NCBI RefSeq assembly: GCF_025642135.1
Contig: NZ_CP106793.1
Location: 1,967,001 to 2,031,000 of the forward strand
DNA: 64,000 nt
Source: Streptomyces cynarae
Lineage (GTDB): Bacteria > Actinomycetota > Actinomycetes > Streptomycetales > Streptomycetaceae
Direction of reading: 5' to 3'
Below are positions 16,524 through 23,849 of the stretch, piece by piece (position 1 is the first letter of the stretch; each line of letters starts with the position of its first letter). Made by a program: the position numbers and the translations under genes. The notes under the pieces are model-generated. The model was given only the letters and a program-made list of their open reading frames with translations. It was not told the DNA's origin and ran no database searches.

Positions 16524-17399
16524 ATGACGACGAGGAAGGACGGTACGGCGGCCGGGCTCGCCGGGCTCGCGGGGCTGATCGCCGACGAGACGCGGGCCGC
16601 GTGTCTGCTGGCGCTGCTCGACGGCCGGGCGTGGACCGCCGGTGAGCTGGCGCGGCACGCCGGGGTCGCCGCCTCGACGCTGAGCGAGCACCTGGGCAAG
16701 CTCGTCGCGGGCGGGGTGCTCGCAGAGGAGCGGCAGGGACGCCACCGGTATGTGCGGCTCGCCGACGCGCGGGTCGCCCAGATCGTCGAGGACCTCGCCG
16801 CGCAGGTGGCGCCGGACGCCGGAGCCGGGCGTCCGCGCACGCTGCGGGAGGCGAGTGCCGGGTCCGCGATGGCACGCGGGCGCACCTGCTACGACCACCT
16901 CGCGGGGCGGCTCGGCATCGCCGTCACGGACGCGCTGACCGCGCGGGGGCTGCTGAGTGCCACGGGGGAACCGGAGGGGCGCGCCGGTGTCGAGAGCCCA
17001 TGGGGGTCCCGCCGCGTGAGCGAAGCCGGGCGTGGGGCAGCGCGGAGGCCCGAAGGGTCGAGCACGGTCGGGCTCTCACCACCGGCTGGAGCACCCGGGA
17101 AGCGGACGAGCGAAAACGGGGACACCGGGTTCACGCTGACCGACGCGGGCCTGGCCTGGTTCGACACCGCCGGTATCCGTCTCGACCGCAAGGGCCGCAG
17201 GCCCCTGGCCCGCGCCTGCCTCGACTGGACCGAGCGTCGCCCCCATCTCGCGGGTGTCGCGGGCGCCGCGCTGTGCCGGCACGCCCTGGACGCGGGCTGG
17301 TGCGTCCGCATCGGCTCCGAGCGGGCCGTGAAGGTCACGGCCGAGGGCGAGCACGCGCTGTCGCGGCTGCTCGGGATCGAGGCGGCGGCGCTGCGCTGA
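16524..17399 (+). CDS. ArsR-like winged-helix regulator carrying an inserted repeat
   Basis: 291 residues. The N-terminal 90 residues are an ArsR-type winged helix (LIADETRAACLLALLDGRAW, ELARHAGVAASTLSEHLGKL, EERQGRHRYVRLAD). The C-terminal region has a hydrophobic/charged domain with DAGLAWFDTAGIRLDRKGRR, DWTERRPHLAGVAGAALC and a final HALSRLLGIEA helix, as in Streptomyces ArsR-type proteins of about 240-260 residues. Between them, residues about 157-185 are Gly/Arg/Ser-rich and are encoded by a dispersed palindrome (16992-17077), leaving the frame open. It precedes the EamA exporter gene by 58 bp and may regulate it. Ligand unknown. Confidence 0.82.
   Translation: MTTRKDGTAAGLAGLAGLIADETRAACLLALLDGRAWTAGELARHAGVAASTLSEHLGKLVAGGVLAEERQGRHRYVRLADARVAQIVEDLAAQVAPDAGAGRPRTLREASAGSAMARGRTCYDHLAGRLGIAVTDALTARGLLSATGEPEGRAGVESPWGSRRVSEAGRGAARRPEGSSTVGLSPPAGAPGKRTSENGDTGFTLTDAGLAWFDTAGIRLDRKGRRPLARACLDWTERRPHLAGVAGAALCRHALDAGWCVRIGSERAVKVTAEGEHALSRLLGIEAAALR
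16992..17077. repeat. 86-bp palindromic element inside the ArsR-like gene
   Basis: GAGAGCCC (16992-16999) and GGGCTCTC (17070-17077) are perfect terminal inverted repeats. The inside contains TGGGGGTCCCGCCGCGTGAG and GAAGCCGGGCGTGGGGCAG, recognisable as the G5/C-bounded dispersed Streptomyces repeat also seen at 11363-11405. It is translated in frame as low-complexity sequence, unlike the flanking conserved domains. Confidence 0.75.
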
Positions 17400-17457
17400 G
17401 CACGTCACGACGGAAATCCGCGAGCACTCCCACCCCTGCCCTCCTAGCCTCTGGAGA

Positions 17458-18393
17458 ATGATGAACGCCTCCCCCTCCCGTCTGGCCGCCGGCGCGGCCA
17501 CCGTCACCGTGCTGCTGTGGGCCTCCGCCTTCGTCTCGATCCGCAGCGCGGGCGCCGCGTACGCGCCGGGCGCGCTGGCCCTCGGTCGGCTGCTGGCCGG
17601 GGCACTGGCGCTGGGGGTGATCTGTCTCCTGCGGCGGGAAGGTTTGCCGCCGCGTGCGGCGTGGCGCGGGATCGCGATATCCGGGCTGCTGTGGTTCGGC
17701 TTCTACATGGTCGTGCTCAACTGGGGCGAGCAGCAGGTCGACGCCGGGACCGCCGCACTGGTGGTGAACATCGGGCCGATCCTGATCGCGCTGCTGAGTG
17801 CGCGGCTGCTGGGGGACGCCATGCCGCCGCGGCTGCTCGGGGGCATGGCGGTGTCCTTCGCCGGTGCCGTGACCGTGGGCCTGTCGATGTCGGGTGACGG
17901 TGGATCCTCGGTGCTCGGGGTGGTGCTGTGCCTGCTCGCCGCCGGCGCCTACGCGGCCGGTGTCGTCGCGCAGAAGCCCGCGCTGGGTGCGGCGAGCGCG
18001 CTTCAGGCGACGACGTTCGGGTGTCTGGTGGGCGCGGTCGTCTGTCTGCCGTTCGCCGGACAGCTGGTGCACGACGCGGCCCGCGCGCCGGCGTCCGCCA
18101 CGCTCAACATGGTGTACCTGGGCGTCTTCCCGACCGCGCTCGCCTTCACCACCTGGGCGTACGCCCTGGCCCGGACGACCGCGAGCCGCATGGGCGCGAC
18201 GACGTACGCGGTGCCCGCGCTGGTGGTCCTGATGTCCTGGCTCTTCCTCCAGGAGGTGCCGGGTCCGGTCACGCTCGCGGGTGGCGCGCTGTGCCTGGCC
18301 GGAGTGGCGGTGTCACGGTCGCGTCCCCGCACACCGCCTCCGGCCCCGGAACCGCACGCCACGCCCGAGCAGGTGCCGGCCGCCGAGTCCTAG
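17458..18393 (+). CDS. EamA/DMT-family membrane exporter
   Basis: 311 residues with ten predicted membrane helices in two EamA repeats (for example LAAGAATVTVLLWASAFVSI, the first helix, and the second repeat starting GVVLCLLAAGAYAAGVVAQK). The family exports amino acids, metabolites or drugs (RhtA/YdcZ-like). A cytoplasmic Pro-rich tail (RPRTPPPAPEPHATPE) ends the protein. ATG at 17458 or 17461. It lies downstream of the ArsR-like regulator on the same strand and converges on the alcohol dehydrogenase gene 21 bp away. Substrate cannot be inferred. Confidence 0.9.
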   Translation: MMNASPSRLAAGAATVTVLLWASAFVSIRSAGAAYAPGALALGRLLAGALALGVICLLRREGLPPRAAWRGIAISGLLWFGFYMVVLNWGEQQVDAGTAALVVNIGPILIALLSARLLGDAMPPRLLGGMAVSFAGAVTVGLSMSGDGGSSVLGVVLCLLAAGAYAAGVVAQKPALGAASALQATTFGCLVGAVVCLPFAGQLVHDAARAPASATLNMVYLGVFPTALAFTTWAYALARTTASRMGATTYAVPALVVLMSWLFLQEVPGPVTLAGGALCLAGVAVSRSRPRTPPPAPEPHATPEQVPAAES

Positions 18394-18414
18394 GCACGGG
18401 ACGACCCCAGGCCT

Positions 18415-19500
18415 TCAGAACACCACCAGCGCCCGGCCGCCCTTGCCCGCCAGCATGTTCTCGAAGGCGGCCGGGATGCCCTCCAGCGCGATCCGTTCCG
18501 TCACCAGCGCGCCCAGGTCCAGGCGGCCCGCCCGGACGTGCTCGGCCAGGACCGGCAGGTCCTCGGCCGGGTTGGAGTTGCCGTAGACGCAGCCCGTCAG
18601 CGTGCGGCCCCAGTGGAAGATCTCCAGGGCGTTGAAGGTGACCTGCTGGTCCTTGCCGCCGATGCCGACGACCGTCGTACGGCCGCCGCGGCGAGTGGAG
18701 TCCCAGGCGGCGCGGATGGTGGCCGCCCGGCCCACGCACTCCACCGCCACGTCGACGCCCTGCTTGTCGGTGAGGCCGCGGATCTCGCGGGGCGTGGTGT
18801 CGGAAGCGAGCAGGAAGTCCGTCGCGCCGGCCCCTCGCGCCAACTCCTCCTTCGCGGGGGACACGTCCACCGCGACGATCCTCTCGGCGCCCGCGATCCG
18901 CGCCGCCTGGAGGGTCGCGAGGCCCACCCCGCCGACGCCGAACACCGCGACCGTCTCCCCCGGCCGTACCTTCGCCGCGTGGTGCACGGCCCCGTATCCG
19001 GTGAGGACGGCGCAGCCCAGCAGGGCCGCGTCGGTCAACGGCACGCCGTCCGGGGCCGGGAGCACACAGGACGCGGCGACCACGGTCTCCTCCGCGAACG
19101 CGGCCACGTTAAGACCGGGGTGCAGATCCGTGCCGTCGTCCGCGCGGCGGGCGTGGACGGCACCGGCGCCGGTGAGCGCGTCGGCGCAAAGCCACACCTC
19201 GCCCCGTGCGCAGGCGTGGCAGCTCCCGCAGGACGGCGCCCAGTTGAGGACCACTCCGTCACCGGGGGCGACATGGGTGACGCCCTCCCCCACCGACACC
19301 ACCGTGCCCGCGCCCTCGTGACCGAGGACGGCGGGCACCGGCACCCGCATGGTGCCGTTGGACAGGGACAGGTCGGAGTGGCAGACCCCGGCGGCGGCGA
19401 GCCGGACCCGGACCTGGCCGGGGCCGGGCTCGGGCAGCTCGATCCCGGTGACCTCCAGCGGGGCACCGACGGCGGGCAGTACAGCGGCACGGACGACCAT
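18415..19500 (-). CDS. Zn-dependent alcohol dehydrogenase (MDR family)
   Basis: 361 residues. Catalytic zinc ligands lie in AAGVCHSDLSLSNG and GHEGAGTV, the four structural-zinc cysteines in CGSCHACARGEVWLC, and the nucleotide-binding motif in VFGVGGVGLATLQAA. It belongs to class-III-like/MDR alcohol dehydrogenases using NAD or a mycothiol-like cofactor (family knowledge). ATG at 19500 follows the aldehyde dehydrogenase stop by only 5 bp, so both are in one operon: alcohol to aldehyde to acid. The operon promoter has the shared 20-bp TetR operator at 20939-20958. Confidence 0.93.
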   Translation of the reverse strand: MVVRAAVLPAVGAPLEVTGIELPEPGPGQVRVRLAAAGVCHSDLSLSNGTMRVPVPAVLGHEGAGTVVSVGEGVTHVAPGDGVVLNWAPSCGSCHACARGEVWLCADALTGAGAVHARRADDGTDLHPGLNVAAFAEETVVAASCVLPAPDGVPLTDAALLGCAVLTGYGAVHHAAKVRPGETVAVFGVGGVGLATLQAARIAGAERIVAVDVSPAKEELARGAGATDFLLASDTTPREIRGLTDKQGVDVAVECVGRAATIRAAWDSTRRGGRTTVVGIGGKDQQVTFNALEIFHWGRTLTGCVYGNSNPAEDLPVLAEHVRAGRLDLGALVTERIALEGIPAAFENMLAGKGGRALVVF

Positions 19501-19505
19501 CTGGC

Positions 19506-20903
19506 TCAACGCTCCTGGAACTGGAGGGACTTGGTCTGCAGGTACTCGGCGAGGCCGTGTGCGCCCAGCTCCCGGCCGACCCCGGACTGCTTGTAACCGC
19601 CGAAGGGGGCGCGGGGGTTGAAGCGTCCGCCGTTGATGTCGACCTGCCCGGTCTCCATGCGCCGCGCGAACGCGACCGCCTCCGTGTCGTCCCCGGCCCA
19701 TACCGCGCCGGCCAGCCCGTACACCGTGCCGTTGGCGATCCGCAGGGCGTCCTGCTCGTCCTCGTAGGGGAGGATCGCCAGTACGGGGCCGAAGATCTCC
19801 TCCTGCGCGATCGTCATCTCGGGGGTGACGTCGGCGAAGACGGTGGGCTGCACGTAGTAGCCGCGCTCCCGGGGGGATTCGGGGCCGCCCGCGACCAGGC
19901 GGGCGCCCTCCGCGAGGCCCTTCTCGATGTAACCGCGCACCCGCGCCTGCTGCCCGGCGTTCACCACCGGGCCGATGCGGTCCCCGTACTTCGTCGCGGC
20001 CGTCGCGGCGAGCTCGACCGCCTCCTCGTACCGCTCCCGGTGCACCAGCATCCGCGTCCACGCGCTGCACGTCTGGCCGGAGTTGGACATGACGTTCGCG
20101 ACACCCACGTTGACCGCCTTGGCGAGGTCCGCGCTCGGCAGGATGACGTTCGCGGACTTGCCCCCCAGTTCCAGGGCCACCTTCTTCACGGCCGCTCCCG
20201 CCGTGGCGCCGATCCGCCGGCCGACCGCCGTGGAGCCGGTGAAGGAGACCAGGTCGACACCCGGGTGCTCGGCGAGCGCCTGGCCCGCGACCGGGCCGAG
20301 GCCGGTGACGAGGTTGAAGACCCCGGCCGGCAGACCCGCCTCGTGGGCGGCCTCCGCGAAGAGCTGGGCGGTCAGCGGCGTGTCCTCGGCCGGCTTCAGG
20401 ACGACCGTGCAGCCCGCCGCCAGCGCCGGGGCGACCTTGGCGACGATCTGGTGGAGGGGGTAGTTCCAGGGGGTGATGGCGCCGACGACGCCGACCGGCT
20501 CCTGGTAGACCGTGGAGTTGCCGACCTTCTCCTCGAAGGAGTACGTGGCGGCCAGTTCGGCATACGATCCCGCGACCGCGATCGGCAGGCCGACCTGCAC
20601 GTTCTGCGAGAACGGGAGCGGGGAGCCCAGCTCCGCCGTCACCGTCTCGGCGATCTCGTCCTTCCGGGCGACCAGCACGTCGCGCAGGGCGGCGAGCCGG
20701 GCGGCCCGCTCGGCCGGGGCGGTGGCGGCCCAGTCGGGGAAGGCGGCACGGGCGGCGCGTACCGCTGCGTCGACATCCTCGGCGGTGCCCGCCGGGATCC
20801 GGCCGATGACCTGCTCATCGGCCGGGTTCACGACCTCGATGGTGTCCGCGCCGACGGCGGGGCGCCAGGCGCCGTCGATGTACATGCCGTCATGTGCCTT
20901 CAT
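19506..20903 (-). CDS. NAD(P)-dependent aldehyde dehydrogenase
   Basis: 465 residues, standard aldehyde dehydrogenase superfamily. It has [15 protein letters not shown] (cofactor domain), [15 protein letters not shown], the catalytic Glu in [14 protein letters not shown] and the nucleophilic Cys in [15 protein letters not shown], with the conserved [22 protein letters not shown] lies 5 bp before the ATG. It is the first gene of the operon with the alcohol dehydrogenase. The operator at 20939-20958 suggests control by the TetR at 15826-16467 together with an acyl-CoA dehydrogenase, so the aldehyde is probably fatty or branched-chain (inferred). Confidence 0.95.
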   Translation of the reverse strand: MKAHDGMYIDGAWRPAVGADTIEVVNPADEQVIGRIPAGTAEDVDAAVRAARAAFPDWAATAPAERAARLAALRDVLVARKDEIAETVTAELGSPLPFSQNVQVGLPIAVAGSYAELAATYSFEEKVGNSTVYQEPVGVVGAITPWNYPLHQIVAKVAPALAAGCTVVLKPAEDTPLTAQLFAEAAHEAGLPAGVFNLVTGLGPVAGQALAEHPGVDLVSFTGSTAVGRRIGATAGAAVKKVALELGGKSANVILPSADLAKAVNVGVANVMSNSGQTCSAWTRMLVHRERYEEAVELAATAATKYGDRIGPVVNAGQQARVRGYIEKGLAEGARLVAGGPESPRERGYYVQPTVFADVTPEMTIAQEEIFGPVLAILPYEDEQDALRIANGTVYGLAGAVWAGDDTEAVAFARRMETGQVDINGGRFNPRAPFGGYKQSGVGRELGAHGLAEYLQTKSLQFQER

Positions 20904-20938
20904 CGTCTTCCTCCCGGGCGGGCAGCGTCGTCCGCCCC

Positions 20939-20958
20939 AAACTAGCGCCGGTAGTTTT
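20939..20958. promoter_or_regulatory. Operator AAACTAGCGCCGGTAGTTTT, second copy
   Basis: 36 bp upstream of the aldehyde dehydrogenase start; 18 of 20 bases equal 15781-15800. Such a match between two promoters 5 kb apart, in AT-rich form against a GC-rich background, is strong evidence of a common regulator. Confidence 0.75.
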
Positions 20959-21041
20959 GTGGCGCCAGGGGGCTCCGGGAGGTCAGCGTAGGGCCTGTCA
21001 TCCGGAGCAGGTCGGCCGTGAGGGACGGTCTGGAGGCGGCT

Positions 21042-22262
21042 TCAGGTCCGGCCGGCCGCCGCGCCCCGCCGCACGGACGAGTCCGCCCCCTGCGGCTCCC
21101 TCGCGGGCGCACGCAGCGCGATCCCGGAGGAGACCAGCAGCAGCGCGCCCAGCATCACGAACGGCGCGGCCACGCCCGCCACTCCGGCCACCAGTCCCGC
21201 CGCGGCGGGCGCGGCGACCTGGCCGAGGCGGTTGCCGGTCAGCCGCAGGGCGAGGGCGGTGGAGCGGGCGTCGCCGGGTGCGGCCTGCACGACGGTCGTC
21301 ATGGACAGCGGCTGCCCGACACCCAGGCAGAACCCGAGCACGGTGAGCATCGCGCCGAGCGCCCACACCGGCACCGGCAGCGCGATCCCGGCACACAGCA
21401 GCGCCGCCACCAGGCAGGTCAGGGCGAGCAGGACGGTCCGGCCGAGCAGCCGCAGCAGCGGCGTGAGGACGAGACGGCAGGCGATGGTGGCCGCCGCACG
21501 CAGGCTCAGCAGCAGGCCGACGACCGCCGGGGCGATGCCGCGGTGGTCGCCGACGACGGGCAGGTACGCGGTGAGGATGTCCGTGGCGGACAGCACGGCG
21601 AGGCTGATCAGGATGCCGGCCGGCACACCGCGGGCGCGCAGGATGCGGTGCAGGGGGACGCGGTCACCGCGCGCGGTACGGGCCGTCGTGGCCGTACGGC
21701 GCTCGATGCGCCACAGCGAGGTGAACGCGACCGCGGCGACCGCGCCCGCCACCAGCAGGGCGAGCGCGCTGGTGGCCGCCCGGTCCGGGCCGTGGATCAG
21801 GGCGCCGGCGGCGATCGGGCCGACGAGCTGGCCGAGGGAGGCGCCGATGGTGAAGTGGCCGAAATTGCGGTCCTGTTCGTGCGGCTCCGACCGGCGGGCC
21901 ACGATCGACTGGGCGCCGATGACGAAGCACAGGTGGCCGAGGCCCATCACGCCGCTCCACGCGGCCATCGCCGCGAGGGAGCCCGCGGCCCCGCTGAGCG
22001 CGCAGCCGCCGGAGATCAGGACCACACCGGTCACCAGCAGCGGCATGCACCGGCCGTGGTCCGTACGGCGGCCCAGCGGTACCGCGGCGAACAGCGGCAG
22101 CAGTGCGTACACACCGGCGATGACTCCGACTGCGCGGTCGTCCGCACCCAGCGCGAGGGCCCGGTAGGAGACGGCGGGCCGGGCCATCGACACCGCCCCC
22201 TGCGCGAAGCCGAAGGCGATGACGAGGCGGAGCAGCCAGCCGCGGTTCCCACCGGGCCTCAT
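21042..22262 (-). CDS. MFS transporter
   Basis: 406 residues with about twelve membrane helices in two halves, e.g. GVIAGVYALLPLFAAVPLG with the MFS loop-2-type motif GRRTDHGR immediately after, and AMLTVLGFCLGVGQPLSMTT. Small drug or metabolite efflux is the most common role of this size class; the substrate cannot be read. ATG at 22262 has GGAGG 8 bp upstream. It follows the citrate transporter gene on the same strand by 51 bp and may be co-transcribed. The C-terminal tail is short and basic (APAREPQGADSSVRRGAAAG). Confidence 0.9.
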   Translation of the reverse strand: MRPGGNRGWLLRLVIAFGFAQGAVSMARPAVSYRALALGADDRAVGVIAGVYALLPLFAAVPLGRRTDHGRCMPLLVTGVVLISGGCALSGAAGSLAAMAAWSGVMGLGHLCFVIGAQSIVARRSEPHEQDRNFGHFTIGASLGQLVGPIAAGALIHGPDRAATSALALLVAGAVAAVAFTSLWRIERRTATTARTARGDRVPLHRILRARGVPAGILISLAVLSATDILTAYLPVVGDHRGIAPAVVGLLLSLRAAATIACRLVLTPLLRLLGRTVLLALTCLVAALLCAGIALPVPVWALGAMLTVLGFCLGVGQPLSMTTVVQAAPGDARSTALALRLTGNRLGQVAAPAAAGLVAGVAGVAAPFVMLGALLLVSSGIALRAPAREPQGADSSVRRGAAAGRT

Positions 22263-22313
22263 GAGGACGTCCTCCAACGAATGATCGACAACGAGTGATC
22301 GGTCTACGAATGA

Positions 22314-23726
22314 TCAGATGATGCCGAACAGGATTCCCGCCCCGAGGACCACCAGCGATGTCAGCGCGGCCCACTTGACCACGAACCGCGTGTGGTCGCC
22401 GAACTCCACCTTGGCCATGCCGACGAGGACGTAGACGGCGGGCACCAGCGGGCTGGACATGTGCAGCGGCTGGCCGATCAGCGATGCGCGGGCGATCTCC
22501 AGGCTGGAGACACCGTGCGCCTGGCCCGCCTCGGCGAGCACGGGCAGGATGCCGAAGTAGAAGCCGTCGTTGGACATGAAGTACGTGAGCGGGATGCTCA
22601 GCACGCCGGTGACGAGGGCCATGTGCGGGCCCATGCCGTCCGGGACGTTGTTCACCAGCCACTTGGCCATGTGCTCGACCATGCCGGTGCCCTGCAGGAC
22701 GCCGGTGAAGACGGCGGCGGCGAAGACCATGCCGGAGACGTTGAGGACGTTCTCGGCGTGCGCGGCGAGGCGGGCCTTCTGGTCGGGCATGTGCGGGAAG
22801 TTGACGGTGAGCGCGAGTGCGGAGCCGAGCAGGAACAGGACCGGGATCGGCAGCCACTCCATGATCATGGCGGTGAGCAGGGCGACCGTGAGCAGCGCGT
22901 TGAACCAGTACAGCTTGGGGCGCAGGGTGGACCGGTTGGGGTCGAGGCCCTGGAAGCCGTCCTCGGCGGCGGACTCGGTGGCATCGGCGTCCGTGCCGGA
23001 GCCGGAGGCGCCGGTGGCCGTGCGTCCCTTGCCGGTACCGCCGCCGGAACCGCCCGCCCCGACGAGCACCGTCTCGGCCTCCTGCGGCTCCAGGACCTCG
23101 TCCAGCGTCAGCGTGCCGAGCCGCTTGCGTTCGCGGCGGCCAAGGACGTACGCGAGGGTGAAGACGCCCAGCAGGCCGACGGCGAGAGCGGGGATCATCG
23201 GCACGAAGATGTCGCTGGCGTCCAGCTTCAGCGCGGTCGCGGCTCGGGCGGTGGGACCGCCCCACGGCAGGGTGTTCATCACGCCGTTGGCCATGGCGGC
23301 GACGCCGGTCATCACGACCAGGCTCATCTTCAGGCGCTTGTACAGCGGGTACATCGCCGAGACCGTGATCATGAAGGTGGTCGAGCCGTCGCCGTCGAGG
23401 GAGACGATCGCGGCGAGGACCGCCGTGCCGACGACGATGCGGAGCGGGTCTGCCTTGCAGAAGCGCAGGATGCCCCGCACGACCGGGTCGAAGAGACCGA
23501 TGTCGATCATCACACCGAAGTAGACGATCGCGAACATCAGCATCGCCGCGGTGGGCGCGAGGCCGGTGACGCCGTCGATGACGTAGTCGCCGAGCTTGGC
23601 GCCCTGACCGACGAACACGCAGAAAAGCGCGGGGATCAGCACGAGCGCCGCGATCGGCGACATCTTCTTCATCATGATCAGGACCAGGAAGGTCGCGATC
23701 ATGGCGAAGCCGAGGATGGTCAGCAT
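22314..23726 (-). CDS. CitMHS-family metal-citrate/H+ symporter
   Basis: 470 residues with about twelve membrane helices. Family-typical segments include GFAMIATFLVLIMMKKMSPI at the N-terminus, VSLDGDGSTTFMITVSAMYP, NTLPWGGPTARAATALKLD and YFMSNDGFYFGILPVLAEAG. CitMHS proteins import citrate complexed with Mg2+, Ca2+ or Fe3+ (family knowledge). A polar Gly/Ser/Thr-rich loop (GAGGSGGGTGKGRTATGASG) joins the halves. ATG at 23726. The leader contains two nested inverted repeats (23735-23791), a likely control element; no two-component citrate sensor lies nearby. Confidence 0.93.
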   Translation of the reverse strand: MLTILGFAMIATFLVLIMMKKMSPIAALVLIPALFCVFVGQGAKLGDYVIDGVTGLAPTAAMLMFAIVYFGVMIDIGLFDPVVRGILRFCKADPLRIVVGTAVLAAIVSLDGDGSTTFMITVSAMYPLYKRLKMSLVVMTGVAAMANGVMNTLPWGGPTARAATALKLDASDIFVPMIPALAVGLLGVFTLAYVLGRRERKRLGTLTLDEVLEPQEAETVLVGAGGSGGGTGKGRTATGASGSGTDADATESAAEDGFQGLDPNRSTLRPKLYWFNALLTVALLTAMIMEWLPIPVLFLLGSALALTVNFPHMPDQKARLAAHAENVLNVSGMVFAAAVFTGVLQGTGMVEHMAKWLVNNVPDGMGPHMALVTGVLSIPLTYFMSNDGFYFGILPVLAEAGQAHGVSSLEIARASLIGQPLHMSSPLVPAVYVLVGMAKVEFGDHTRFVVKWAALTSLVVLGAGILFGII

Positions 23727-23734
23727 GAGTGGAT

Positions 23735-23791
23735 ACCTAACGTTCGCCCTTGAACACCCCCACGGGGGCCGGGGGTGCGTTGACGTTAGGT
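23735..23791 (-). promoter_or_regulatory. Nested inverted repeats in the citrate transporter leader
   Basis: Outer arms ACCTAACGT (23735-23743) and ACGTTAGGT (23783-23791) are perfect. Inner arms CACCCCC (23755-23761) and GGGGGTG (23771-23777) are perfect around a 9-base loop. The element starts 8 bp upstream of the start codon, so in RNA it would hide the ribosome site; in DNA it is a spaced operator. Mechanism unknown. Confidence 0.55.
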
Positions 23792-23849
23792 CGCGTAAAG
23801 AAGGGTTAACAAGTAGTTGACGTGCGAGCAATAAGCGCAAAATTCCAGG

